A DNA stretch of 64,000 nt. Origin: Moritella sp. 24 (GTDB lineage: Bacteria > Pseudomonadota > Gammaproteobacteria > Enterobacterales > Moritellaceae). The position numbers and the translations under genes are program-made. Shown here one piece after another: positions 19,384-30,161 of this stretch (the stretch's first letter is position 1; every line of letters starts with the position of its first letter). The stretch is taken from positions 2,861,505 to 2,925,504 of the forward strand of contig NZ_CP056123.1 of assembly GCF_018219155.1 (NCBI RefSeq), read 5' to 3'. The notes under the pieces are model-generated. The model was not told where the DNA came from and ran no database searches. It worked only from the letters and a program-made list of their open reading frames with translations.

Positions 19384-19722
19384 TTAAAGGTTATCGGCGA
19401 ATTTTTTACATTTTTTAAGTGGTAATAACCATGCTTTTTTTTTCTCTTTTAAGAAGGTTTCAATATAGCCTCCGCCACCAACTTTATCACGACCGATTTG
19501 ATCAGACTTGGCTTTGAGCCCTATCGCTTTTAAACGATAACCTGAAGTATCTTTTAATTTAAATGCACACACTTGGTATTTAGCGGCAAACGACGCAGCG
19601 ATTCGCTCATCTAATCCCGCCACTGCATTATTGCTAAAAACAGCCGTTGCAGAAAGCATCAACAAGGTACCTATGATCACTCCATTCCCTTTTTGTTCTG
19701 CTTTACCATTTACATTTAGCAC
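19384..19722 (-). CDS. Small exported hypothetical protein
   Basis: 112 residues. After a short polar start a hydrophobic stretch (GVIIGTLLMLSATAVFS) and AVA-G suggest a cleaved signal peptide near residue 35. The mature part is lysine-rich, with two cysteines (QVCAFKL and LKKCKKF) that could form one disulfide. No family is recognised. It is divergent from a Crp/Fnr-type regulator across an AT-rich region with three 21-bp repeats, so it is a plausible target of that regulator. A T9 run within the gene could be slippage-prone. Confidence 0.55.
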   Translation of the reverse strand: MLNVNGKAEQKGNGVIIGTLLMLSATAVFSNNAVAGLDERIAASFAAKYQVCAFKLKDTSGYRLKAIGLKAKSDQIGRDKVGGGGYIETFLKEKKKAWLLPLKKCKKFADNL

Positions 19723-19846
19723 TATATTACTCTCCCTTTAGATATACGACATCAATAATCGATACGCATGTACGTTGTTAAATTGAGATAATATAGTCCG
19801 AGCTAACCTCACACTGTCCGATATAGGACATTTGCTATATATAATC

Positions 19847-19909
19847 GCTAATATTATTTATACAATAGCCAATATACTTTATATAAATGCCAATATACCT
19901 TATATAAAC
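19847..19909. repeat. Three tandem 21-bp repeats in divergent intergenic region
   Basis: Units start at 19847 (degenerate), 19868 and 19889. The last two differ at few positions (GCCAATATACTTTATATAAA against GCCAATATACCTTATATAAA). A 21-bp period is two helical turns, placing all copies on one face of the DNA, as expected for cooperative binding of a regulator. Confidence 0.75.
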
Positions 19910-19951
19910 ATGCTCACTTATTAGAAAAACAATGATATAAGGAAACACCGT

Positions 19952-20671
19952 TTGATTGATGCTGAATTAGCAAAAGAAATAAACTGGACGACGACGCTTT
20001 CTCAAACGCTAATCGATCAACTAATATCAATTGCGCAGGTCAAAACTAATTTAAAAACCAGTGAACTTGAAGGTTCAGATATCGCTCACCGAGGCGTCAG
20101 TTTTATTACCGAAGGCACGGTCGCTATTTGTTTACAGACTCCGAATCTAAAAACAGTGAACAACGTCATCAGGGGAAAGGGTGACTGGTTTGGTGGTGTA
20201 GAAGAAAATGAGTCTGATTATGATCCCTTTTTCTTAAGCCAAATAGATACTGTTTCCTTAATCTATTTCAAACAAAGCCAGCTACAACGTTTATCCGAAA
20301 ACAATGTAGAGGTATATAAATGGCTTTACGGTATGTCTTTTGATGTAAAAGCGAAATGGCTGCAAGCTCAAATAATAATGAGCGCAAATATCCAATCTCG
20401 CGTTATTTATCTCTTGCTTGAAATTGCAACGAATAAGCCTAGATTTCAAGGTGAAATACCTAAAATAATGATTTCACAACAACAGATCAGTCGTATTACA
20501 GGTATTGCGCGTCAACGAGTTAACGAGACAATAAAACAATTAGAAAAAGATGGGATGTTAGAGTTAGGACGCAGCTGTATCTATCTCAGTAATATTGCAG
20601 GGTTAAGTTCGAAACTTGATAATATCGATCTCAGTATCAATGATCCAAGAACGTTCTTTTTTGACTCTTAA
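19952..20671 (+). CDS. Crp/Fnr-family transcriptional regulator
   Basis: 239 residues from a TTG start, chosen because AAGGA lies eight bases upstream. The N-terminal half is a cyclic-nucleotide-binding-like beta barrel (HRGVSFITEGTVAI; RGKGDWFGGVEE). A long helix (about 120-150) leads to a C-terminal winged helix with QQQISRITGIARQRVNETIKQLEKDG as recognition helix. Residues needed for cAMP binding are not evident and no Fe-S cysteines are present, so the signal is unknown. It is likely autoregulated through the 21-bp repeats. A 9-bp stem follows at 20689-20722. Confidence 0.8.
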   Translation: MIDAELAKEINWTTTLSQTLIDQLISIAQVKTNLKTSELEGSDIAHRGVSFITEGTVAICLQTPNLKTVNNVIRGKGDWFGGVEENESDYDPFFLSQIDTVSLIYFKQSQLQRLSENNVEVYKWLYGMSFDVKAKWLQAQIIMSANIQSRVIYLLLEIATNKPRFQGEIPKIMISQQQISRITGIARQRVNETIKQLEKDGMLELGRSCIYLSNIAGLSSKLDNIDLSINDPRTFFFDS

Positions 20672-20976
20672 GTAAAAGACTAAATTTAAATACGGTCCTT
20701 AATCAACCTTAATGACCGTATTACTTTACAACCAACCAACTGTTCACAAAGTAATCAAACGTCAATTCATGAAAATAAAAGCGTGATATGAATCACACTA
20801 TTCATTGAGAGGTACCGGTAACCATAAGCCACTGATAATGAAGAAACTTTAAATATAGCAAAAACATTTCACACCAGAACAACAAACCAGACAGCTTGTT
20901 ACGAATGAAATATAGCACTAGATAATCACGTAAATGTTGGTAATATTTCGCCCCTCACACCCTTAGTGAGAATTTT
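20672..20976. other. Intergenic region with hairpin and CRP-like site
   Basis: A stem (AATACGGTC at 20689-20697 with its complement at 20714-20722) probably ends the regulator transcript. CGTGATATGAATCACA at 20782-20797 fits the CRP pattern TGTGA-N6-TCACA with one mismatch, about 180 bases before the transporter. Nothing else is recognised. Confidence 0.5.
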
Positions 20977-22569
20977 ATGCAAATAGATGCATGCCAAATT
21001 GGCGAAGAAGTACCCGTAATATCGAAGACCTCAACACGTCGTTTTAACGACAAATTGGTTCCAGCATTAACGATTGGCTTTATTAGCCTATTCTTATTAG
21101 CTGCGATCGTTGACCTCCCTCGTTTCACAACATTAATTCAAGAATTATTCTCAGCAGCTGCCGGACAATTTGGCTATTTCTGGCAATGGTTAATGGTTGC
21201 AAACTTCGCAATTGCATTATGCATCGCGGCAACCCGATACGGTAAAACGCGTATGGGCATGATAACTAAACCCGACATAGGCACGTTCCGCTGGTTAGCA
21301 ATGATCATGTGTACGCTATTAGCGGGTGGTGGTGTTTTCTGGTCTGCAGCAGAGCCTATTTACCATTTCATTACGCCATCAGCAAGTTACCCTGAAATTA
21401 CAGGCTCTACTGTTGAAGCAGTTGTACCAGCACTAAGTCAAACTTTCCTACACTGGGGTTTCTTAGCTTGGTCTGTACTCGGTACACTGGCAACGATTGT
21501 ATTGATGCATGCGCATCACCATCATGGTATTAAATTACGCCCACGCGCGTTATTTTTCCCTATCGTTGGTAATCGTTTAGAAAACCATTGGTTTGGTGCT
21601 GTGATTGACGCTTGTTCGATCATTGCCGTAGCCGCTGGTACTATCGGTCCAATTGGTTTCTTAGCATCACAAATGGGCTATAGCCTTGAAGTGCTAACAG
21701 ACCTTAAAAATGACATGAACACGCAACTGATGATCCTTGCTGTGGTTGTCGCTATTTGCGCAATTTCAGCAGCATCAGGCATGGATAAAGGTTTACAGTG
21801 GCTGAGCCGCTTAAACGTTATCGGTGCATTTGCATTATTATTGGCCATTCTAATCTTGGGTCCTACTCAGTTCATTTTTGAACAGTTTGGTCGTGCCTTT
21901 GCTGTTTACCTGCAAGACATGCCTGCGATGAGCGTCACTAATGATAATCCAGGTTGGAATATTTGGTGGACGTGGTTCTTCTGGGGCTGGTTCATTGGTT
22001 TCGCACCTATGATGGCAATCTTCATTGCGCGTATCTCTGAAGGTCGTACTATTCGTGAATTAGTATTAGCTGTTGCTGTTGGTGCGCCAATTGCGACAAA
22101 CTTCTGGTTCTCGGCACTCGGTGGTACAGGTATTTATCTTGAGCTACAAACACCAGGAATTATTTCAGGCCCACTCGGTGATGCGGGTTTACCTGCAGTA
22201 TTGCTAGCAACGCTACAGCAATTACCACTAAGTGAGATCTTGCTACCTGCATTTTTGGTACTAACAACAACGTTTGTAGTAACAACGGGTGACTCTATGG
22301 CTTATTCAATTGCCATGGTGGTATCCGGTGATAATGAACCAACGCGTAACCATCGCTTATTCTGGGCTGTTATCATGGGTTGTGTAGCGGCGGTATTATT
22401 AATCGCTGGTGACGGTGGTTTGAATGCATTGCAATCATTCATTGTTATCACTGCAGTACCAGTATCATTACTAATGGCTGTGACCTTAGTTACTGGGCCG
22501 ATGGCTGCCGTTAAGATGACGAAAGCACAAGATGCGCTGCGTGCAGAAAAAGCACAACAGCAAGCATAA
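20977..22569 (+). CDS. BCCT-family transporter
   Basis: 530 residues with about 12 membrane helices. Family signatures are GGVFWSAAEPIYHF near 120 and the tryptophan-rich WNIWWTWFFWGWFIGFAPMM near 330, followed by FIARISEGRTIREL. BCCT carriers take up betaine, choline, carnitine or related quaternary amines and sulfonium compounds, driven by Na+ or H+. The glycine-betaine aromatic box cannot be assigned with certainty, so the substrate is open. The short N- and C-terminal tails argue against a strong osmosensing domain. It stands alone, with its own terminator. Confidence 0.88.
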   Translation: MQIDACQIGEEVPVISKTSTRRFNDKLVPALTIGFISLFLLAAIVDLPRFTTLIQELFSAAAGQFGYFWQWLMVANFAIALCIAATRYGKTRMGMITKPDIGTFRWLAMIMCTLLAGGGVFWSAAEPIYHFITPSASYPEITGSTVEAVVPALSQTFLHWGFLAWSVLGTLATIVLMHAHHHHGIKLRPRALFFPIVGNRLENHWFGAVIDACSIIAVAAGTIGPIGFLASQMGYSLEVLTDLKNDMNTQLMILAVVVAICAISAASGMDKGLQWLSRLNVIGAFALLLAILILGPTQFIFEQFGRAFAVYLQDMPAMSVTNDNPGWNIWWTWFFWGWFIGFAPMMAIFIARISEGRTIRELVLAVAVGAPIATNFWFSALGGTGIYLELQTPGIISGPLGDAGLPAVLLATLQQLPLSEILLPAFLVLTTTFVVTTGDSMAYSIAMVVSGDNEPTRNHRLFWAVIMGCVAAVLLIAGDGGLNALQSFIVITAVPVSLLMAVTLVTGPMAAVKMTKAQDALRAEKAQQQA

Positions 22570-22574
22570 TAAAT

Positions 22575-22626
22575 AAAAAAGCCTCACGATAATGGACTCT
22601 GTCTATTTAAATCGTGAGGCTTTTTT
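22575..22626. terminator. Bidirectional Rho-independent terminator
   Basis: AAAAAAGCCTCACGAT and ATCGTGAGGCTTTTTT form a perfect stem with A/T tracts on both sides, between the transporter and a convergent gene. Confidence 0.92.
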
Positions 22627-22682
22627 GTATCCGCTTTTTATACATCTATATTTTAATTTAATACCGATTTTCTAGTTTTAAA

Positions 22683-23309
22683 TTAATTACATGCAATTGT
22701 GCTTATTAACTTCCCTATTGTCACGTCAGCATCTTCATAATTAATCTTCACTTCGACTATCTTACCTGCTTTTTCAATAAACAAAGATGGGAAACTATTA
22801 CCACCGTTCTGACGTGCAAACGCGATTTCTGTTAATAGGTTTTGATGTGTTTGCGGTGACAACAATTCCGTTTCAAATTTCACCATGTCTAACCCAATTT
22901 TTTTCGCAAGTTCAATCAACACATGATCATCACTAGGATTTTTGGCATGAAGGTAATAAGCAACCTGTATCGCATCAAGCATAGACTCCTCAGCACCTTG
23001 ACTACGTGCTGCAATAATCGCTCTACAGGCTGGATAAGTCGCTCGACGTGGAGTATTTTCAGTCCAAAATTCATAATTGAACGAGGTACCGAGGTAATTC
23101 TCAATCTTCTTCCAATAAGATGCTATTTGCGCCTGCATCATTTCGGGCATAGGTTCATTTGTATCGGGAGCTAAGCCACCCAATACATAAGTAATCTCGA
23201 AATCATCAGCAACAGCTTGTTTTATTTTGCGCCAAACAGGCTTATAACCCCAACACCAAGAACACATCGGATCGTAAACATAGTATAACGTTGGTTTTAC
23301 TGACGACAT
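22683..23309 (-). CDS. DsbA-family thioredoxin-fold protein
   Basis: 208 residues, no signal peptide, so probably cytoplasmic. It begins PTLYYVYDPMCSWCWGYKPVW, with redox motif C-S-W-C near residue 16. A helical insert follows, then the cis-Pro loop GGNSFPSLFIEK near 170. Cytoplasmic DsbA/FrnE-like proteins act as disulfide or glutathione-dependent oxidoreductases or isomerases; the substrate is unknown. It starts 11 bases after a DUF1971 gene, so the two are co-transcribed. Confidence 0.8.
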   Translation of the reverse strand: MSSVKPTLYYVYDPMCSWCWGYKPVWRKIKQAVADDFEITYVLGGLAPDTNEPMPEMMQAQIASYWKKIENYLGTSFNYEFWTENTPRRATYPACRAIIAARSQGAEESMLDAIQVAYYLHAKNPSDDHVLIELAKKIGLDMVKFETELLSPQTHQNLLTEIAFARQNGGNSFPSLFIEKAGKIVEVKINYEDADVTIGKLISTIACN

Positions 23310-23320
23310 TTTAAACTCCT

Positions 23321-23659
23321 TTAATCGTTACGCTCAGAGCGGTTTTCAGCCACAATATCAGAGTCCTGCTGTGCATAAAAATCAACACGAAAACTTGTAT
23401 CATCCGTCATAAACTCAACTTTATGCCAATATTCTGGAGGAGAAATCGCAGACTCCGCCTGCCTAATTACCACTTCTTGTTCTATATCTCCACGTCTTTC
23501 AGCAAAGCCATAAAACTTAAGCTCACCCGTTATCACGATGATCTTGCCATACACACCCGCACGAGTGTTATGTAAATGCAGAAACATTTTGGGAATATTA
23601 TCAGGCGTAAAAACAGGTGTAGATTTGTAATTTACAAAATCATTGGGGATTGATGGCAT
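23321..23659 (-). CDS. DUF1971 / YeaR-TehB-N-like protein
   Basis: 112 residues from the ATG at 23659. The pattern is typical of the small cupin-like YeaR family: IPNDFVNYKSTPVFT, PKMFLHLHNTRAGVYGKI, GELKFYGFAERRG and a WHKVEF ending that holds a conserved His. In E. coli yeaR is induced by nitrate and NO through NsrR; whether that holds here cannot be seen. It is followed directly by the DsbA-like gene. A longer frame upstream has no ribosome site and overlaps the glucosidase gene, so I prefer the short form. Confidence 0.75.
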   Translation of the reverse strand: MPSIPNDFVNYKSTPVFTPDNIPKMFLHLHNTRAGVYGKIIVITGELKFYGFAERRGDIEQEVVIRQAESAISPPEYWHKVEFMTDDTSFRVDFYAQQDSDIVAENRSERND

Positions 23660-23741
23660 ACAGACCCACTTAGTTAAACATATATGGTATATATAAAATA
23701 TACGCCCATTATCAATGAGCGCAAGCATGAACCCCATATAG

Positions 23742-25783
<2,042 letters not shown>

Positions 25784-25873
25784 TATTCAATATCCTTAAG
25801 TTTGATATTTACTCATTATGCTTTTACTTGGTATAACTACTACAACCAGAATTGATTAAAATGGTAGACCAGT

Positions 25874-27388
25874 TTGAAATTACTTAACCTCACACTTGCC
25901 ATTAACACGCATATAAGTACACAAATCAGTGCCGAAACAGGTCATAAAACAAAGCGCGACGCAAAATACTTACTCATTGCAGATACGTTAAGAAAAGCGA
26001 TTAAACAAGGTAAACTAGAGCCCGATGAAGCCCTTCCTTCTGCACGGACACTGGCTACACAGCTAAATGTAAATCGACATACCATCATGGCAGCAGTTGC
26101 AGAGTTGGTTGCTCAAGGCTGGGTTGAAGCAAAAGAACGATCTGGCTATCGGGTTGTTAAGCACTTGCCTATTCAACATAGCCTCGCTGTTGATGAGATA
26201 GCAATAAAACAAAAAACCTTTGATTGGCAATTTCGTCATCAGGCTATTAACGTACAAAATACGCATCAAAATGCCTGTGAATATAAATATAACTTTTCGG
26301 GTGGCCAGCCTGATACACGGTTATTTCCCTTTAACGACTTCAAACACTATTTTTCGCAACTGTGCCAACACCCTCAGCACGCAAGGTTAAGCTACGATAA
26401 TAATGTCGGTGAAACAGCATTAATCACACAAATATCAGGCTACCTACGTCGCGTTCGATCAATCATTAATAAAGAGATAATGATATGTAATGGCTCTCAA
26501 GAAGCCTTATATATGGTGTCAAAGCTGCTATTACAAGCAGGCGATAAAGTAGCAGTTGAACAATTTGGTTATCCACCAGCATGGGCGGCTTTTAAAAGCT
26601 CCGGAGCCGAATTAGTAATGATTAAGCAAGATAGCAAAGGCATAGAGCCTGAGTACCTTGCTACGCAACTCGAAAAAGGGAATATCCGGCTCATCTATCT
26701 TACACCATTACATCAATACCCTACGACAGTCACATTAGATATCAGTCGAAGAATGCAGATATACCAGCTAGCAGCACAATATGGCGTTGCAATTGTCGAA
26801 GATGATTACGACCACGAATTTCATTATGATTCGCAACCTATCGCACCAATGGCAACGGATGATCAACTTGGTTTAGTGATCTATATTTCGACTTTTTCTA
26901 AACTGATGTTTGGTGGCGCGCGTATTGGTTATATCGCTGCAAATAATGCCTTAATCTCCCAGTTGACTGCCTACAAAACATTAATGAATCATAAGAGCAA
27001 TGTGTTGATGCAACAAGCGGTGGCAAAGTGGATGCAACAAGGTGGATTTGAACGTCATTTAAGGCAAGCGACGCGATGTTATCATAAGCGTCGTGACTTC
27101 TTAGTCAGTCTATTACGTGATTATCAGCAGCAAGGATTACCGATTAGTTTTGATTGTCCAGCAGGCGGAATGGCACTGTGGGTCGATATGGGCGTATCCA
27201 TTGTCGGCCTGAAGCACGCTTTATTAACCAAAGACGTTTATTTACAAACAGAAGTCGAGTTTAATTTATTAACCGAACAAGACGACTCGCAATACCGATT
27301 CATTCGCATTGGATTTGCGTCGATGAACGAAACAGAAATGACTGAGGGACTAAATATAATAATACAGATGCTGTATGCTCAATCATAA
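25874..27388 (+). CDS. MocR-family regulator (GntR helix-turn-helix plus aminotransferase domain)
   Basis: 504 residues. A GntR winged helix (about 28-95: LIADTLRKAIKQGKLEPDEALPSARTL, NVNRHTIMAAVAELVAQGW) joins a fold-type I aminotransferase-like domain (about 135-500). PLP-binding residues appear in IVEDDYDHEFHYD and in YISTFSKLMFGGARIGY, where the Lys forms the Schiff base. Members use PLP or aminoacyl-PLP as signal. The start is a TTG with a poor ribosome site and is uncertain; the first 20 residues may not be translated. The likely target is the divergent PaiB-like gene. Confidence 0.85.
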   Translation: MKLLNLTLAINTHISTQISAETGHKTKRDAKYLLIADTLRKAIKQGKLEPDEALPSARTLATQLNVNRHTIMAAVAELVAQGWVEAKERSGYRVVKHLPIQHSLAVDEIAIKQKTFDWQFRHQAINVQNTHQNACEYKYNFSGGQPDTRLFPFNDFKHYFSQLCQHPQHARLSYDNNVGETALITQISGYLRRVRSIINKEIMICNGSQEALYMVSKLLLQAGDKVAVEQFGYPPAWAAFKSSGAELVMIKQDSKGIEPEYLATQLEKGNIRLIYLTPLHQYPTTVTLDISRRMQIYQLAAQYGVAIVEDDYDHEFHYDSQPIAPMATDDQLGLVIYISTFSKLMFGGARIGYIAANNALISQLTAYKTLMNHKSNVLMQQAVAKWMQQGGFERHLRQATRCYHKRRDFLVSLLRDYQQQGLPISFDCPAGGMALWVDMGVSIVGLKHALLTKDVYLQTEVEFNLLTEQDDSQYRFIRIGFASMNETEMTEGLNIIIQMLYAQS

Positions 27389-27467
27389 TTAACCGCATCA
27401 ATAATCCAGATAACACGTATAATATAAGACCACTCCAAATATAATACGTTACAGGTAGGCCAAAGAC

Positions 27468-28274
27468 ATGCTACAAAAAGAACTCAGACAAGCAAAAGCG
27501 ATTGAGAATGTCTACAACTCGGCATACTGGCATTTAGCGCAAAAAGACTACACGCTGACAGAAATACGTACCAAGCTTGAACGTAAAACAGAAAACCTAG
27601 AATGGATAGAAACCGTATTAGACGATCTCGTTGGTAAAAACTACATTAAAAGCGATTTTGACTTTGCAGTGCGTTTTGCAGAATCCGCGTTTCATAATGA
27701 ACAGGGTAAATCAGCAATCACACGAAAATTACGCGCCCGAGGTGTAGGTCAAAAAGAAATAGCTGAAGCCATCGAACAGGTTATGTATGATGAAAATATT
27801 GACCAATTCGAACTTGCCGCTTCGCGATTAAGCAGCACCTTTCAAACCTTTCACAACACCACCAAAGAAAAAGTCTATTCTCAATTTACAACCAAAGGAT
27901 TCTCACGGGCCGAGATTGATCATGCCCTAGCCTTACACCCAGAGAAAGACACTTTAAGAAGCAAACTCGAAGTAAAAGCCGAAAAAGCGGACTTAAATAA
28001 AGAAATCATGAAGCTGTACCGTAAAGGTAAAGGCAAACGCGTGATACTCAATGAATTACGTAAAAAGTTAATTGACGTTGAAGAGTTTGATAGCCTCATT
28101 GATCAACTTGAAGAGGCTGGCGATATCGATTTTTATCAAAGCTGCATCGATGTGTTAACCAAAAAACGTTTTGATATTAATAGCAGCGCGGGAAAGTCCA
28201 AAGCTTATAGTTATCTGTCTGGTAAAGGTTTTGACTCAGACCAAATTAAAGAAGCGCTCAACCCAGCTGATTAA
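27468..28274 (+). CDS. Long RecX-family protein
   Basis: 268 residues, against about 150-170 for E. coli RecX. The three-helix RecX units are visible: AYWHLAQKDYTLTEIRTKLERK, then ENLEWIETVLDDLVGKNYIKSDFDFAVRFAES, then KSAITRKLRARGVGQKEIAEAIE. Further units follow at about 115-150, 185-235 and 240-265 (SSAGKSKAYSYLSGKGFDSDQIKEAL). RecX inhibits RecA filament growth. It is not next to recA, which is unusual. The added repeats could wrap a longer stretch of filament, or this may be a paralogue with another role. Confidence 0.75.
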   Translation: MLQKELRQAKAIENVYNSAYWHLAQKDYTLTEIRTKLERKTENLEWIETVLDDLVGKNYIKSDFDFAVRFAESAFHNEQGKSAITRKLRARGVGQKEIAEAIEQVMYDENIDQFELAASRLSSTFQTFHNTTKEKVYSQFTTKGFSRAEIDHALALHPEKDTLRSKLEVKAEKADLNKEIMKLYRKGKGKRVILNELRKKLIDVEEFDSLIDQLEEAGDIDFYQSCIDVLTKKRFDINSSAGKSKAYSYLSGKGFDSDQIKEALNPAD

Positions 28275-28375
28275 TATAACAGCAACAGTAATAATAACGT
28301 TAACTACACCGAGAAGCTTTGTTATACAATTTCAGCACTGAAAATAAAGCACCAAATAACATTAAGGAATACACA

Positions 28376-28540
28376 ATGACAAACCAACACGCACACGGCG
28401 AAGAAGGTCACGTACACGGTCCAGGTTGTAGCCATCACCATGCTCAAGCTCCTATCGTAAGAGAAGGCGCTAAAGTAGGTCGTAACGATCCTTGTTCATG
28501 TAATAGTGGCAAGAAATTTAAAAAGTGTTGTGGTAAATAA
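28376..28540 (+). CDS. SEC-C motif mini-protein with His-rich N-terminus
   Basis: 54 residues from the ATG at 28376, with AAGGA eight bases upstream. The N-terminal half is histidine-rich ([16 protein letters not shown]). The C-terminal half is a complete SEC-C zinc motif, [18 protein letters not shown], as at the end of SecA. The SEC-C motif binds zinc and contacts SecB or the ribosome in SecA. Stand-alone versions are common but little studied. The His-rich part could bind Ni, Zn or Co. A strong terminator follows. Confidence 0.82.
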   Translation: MTNQHAHGEEGHVHGPGCSHHHAQAPIVREGAKVGRNDPCSCNSGKKFKKCCGK

Positions 28541-28561
28541 TCACACCCTTTAATAAATACG

Positions 28562-28609
28562 AAAAAGCCTCTGTGCGTTATAAACTAATATAGCGCACAG
28601 AGGCTTTTT
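28562..28609. terminator. Bidirectional Rho-independent terminator
   Basis: AAAAAGCCTCTGTGCG pairs perfectly with CGCACAGAGGCTTTTT; T-runs lie on both sides between convergent genes. Confidence 0.93.
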
Positions 28610-28635
28610 GCTAACCGGTATTATTGACAGTAAAA

Positions 28636-29568
28636 CTAACCGTCGGCAGTAATCGTCGCAATCAGTTCTTGTTGAACAACGTCCGCGTTATCCGTTTCAA
28701 TCTGACATGTACCCGCCGCAACATGACCGCCACCACCATAGCTAAGCATTAGCTCACCTACGTTAGTCTTCGATGCACGATCGAAAATAGACTTACCTGT
28801 AGCAAACACGATGTTTTGCTTTTGGAAGCCCCACATTTTATGAATCGAGATATTACATTGTGGGAATAGTGCATAAATAATGAATCGGTTGCCCGCAAAG
28901 ATAGTCTCTTCGTCAGTCAAATCAAGTAGCACTAAATTACCATGAACCGTTGCACAACGTTCAACCTGTGCTTTAAACATCGTCTCGTGTTCGCGATACA
29001 AATCGATACGTTCTTTCACATCTGCAAGCGCTAGAATTTCTGTAATGCTATGGTCTTTGCAATAATCAATCAAATCCATCATCAATGCATAATTGGAAAT
29101 ACGGAATTCTCTAAAACGCCCGAGGCCAGTACGTGCATCCATTAAAAAATTTAATAAGTTCCAGTCTTGAGAATCGAGTACTTCTTCACGGTTAAATTGT
29201 GCAGAATCACCTTTATCAACCGCTTCCATCATCTCTAACCATTCCGCTGGGAATGTATTTAAGCCACCATAATAATCCCATACTACACGTGCAGCAGAAG
29301 GCGCATCTGGATCAATAATGTGATTAGGGCGTTCACCCGTATTACGGATCGTTTCTGAAAGGTGATGGTCAAAAATCAAATTAGCATTTTCAACATAAGG
29401 TAGATTAGTCACGATATCATTCGGGGTGATCTCGATTTTCCCGTCTTGCATATCCTTAGGGTGAACAAATTTAATGTCACTGATGAGATCTTGTTGCTTT
29501 AGCAGTACCGCACATACCAAACCATCAAAGTCGCTGCGCGTTACCAATCTATATTTTTGTTCTGACAT
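28636..29568 (-). CDS. DHH-family phosphoesterase
   Basis: 310 residues. DHH motifs appear as RSDFDGLVCAV (motif I, residue 12 on), LIFDHHLSET (the DHH motif, about 65-70) and VDKGDSAQ. A C-terminal DHHA1 domain carries GGGGHVAAGTCQ. Mn2+-dependent members cleave short oligonucleotides, cyclic dinucleotide products or polyphosphate-like substrates. The closest described class is the exopolyphosphatase/nanoRNase group, but the exact substrate is not evident. Start ATG is preceded by AAGGAATTAAC. It is monocistronic between two unrelated genes. Confidence 0.85.
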   Translation of the reverse strand: MSEQKYRLVTRSDFDGLVCAVLLKQQDLISDIKFVHPKDMQDGKIEITPNDIVTNLPYVENANLIFDHHLSETIRNTGERPNHIIDPDAPSAARVVWDYYGGLNTFPAEWLEMMEAVDKGDSAQFNREEVLDSQDWNLLNFLMDARTGLGRFREFRISNYALMMDLIDYCKDHSITEILALADVKERIDLYREHETMFKAQVERCATVHGNLVLLDLTDEETIFAGNRFIIYALFPQCNISIHKMWGFQKQNIVFATGKSIFDRASKTNVGELMLSYGGGGHVAAGTCQIETDNADVVQQELIATITADG

Positions 29569-29834
29569 GTTAATTCCTTTGTCACATAAGTTTAAACCTA
29601 AGATAACTAAAGATAACCGTTTAGAAGAGCCAGAATCAAGCTGAGATGATAAGGGATTAGGATTGTTGCTGTTTAAGTTTGAACTTGCACGGAAAATAAG
29701 CCTAAGGTGAATGAATAATAATCGTACTTAAGGCATCCATTACCCTATCGAATAAACACTATTAGCCCAAAACCACAAACAAGTTGAGCCTAATAGTGCC
29801 ATTATGATAAAAGACAATTAAACCATCGCTTACT

Positions 29835-30161
29835 TTATTTTAATTTAACGACATCGCCAGAAACGGTGGTTTGATAACCATTTAATACCCAAGCCCAGAA
29901 CCAATCTTCTTGTACTTCGACGTTAATCATTGCATCACCACCAAGCGAGTCAATCGCAGCACCTTGTGCACGAACAAAGCGGTCATTTTGTTGAATAGGG
30001 ATAAAGTTAAAGAGCATAATGCCTGTTGCTGTTCCTTCTCCTTGCCCAATAACCGTATATTCACTTTCATTTAAATTTTGTGTTTTCATCGACACACCAG
30101 AACAGCCAGCCAGTACCGCAGAAGATAATAAAACAGTCGTCAACGCTTTAATCATTTTCAT
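29835..30161 (-). CDS. Small lipoprotein
   Basis: 108 residues. The signal peptide MKMIKALTTVLLSSAVLAGC has a consensus lipobox LAGC with Cys at residue 20; the following SGV suggests outer-membrane sorting. The mature part holds GQGEGTATGIMLFNFIPI and a DSLGGDAMINVEVQEDWFWAWVL core, a pattern seen in TRL/YpeB-like small lipoproteins of unknown function. No partner gene is adjacent. Confidence 0.75.
   Translation of the reverse strand: MKMIKALTTVLLSSAVLAGCSGVSMKTQNLNESEYTVIGQGEGTATGIMLFNFIPIQQNDRFVRAQGAAIDSLGGDAMINVEVQEDWFWAWVLNGYQTTVSGDVVKLK

Noticed and set aside
19847-19909. Replication origin iterons
   Set aside because: The 21-bp repeats lie in a divergent promoter, with no replication initiator gene nearby; a regulator-binding role fits better.
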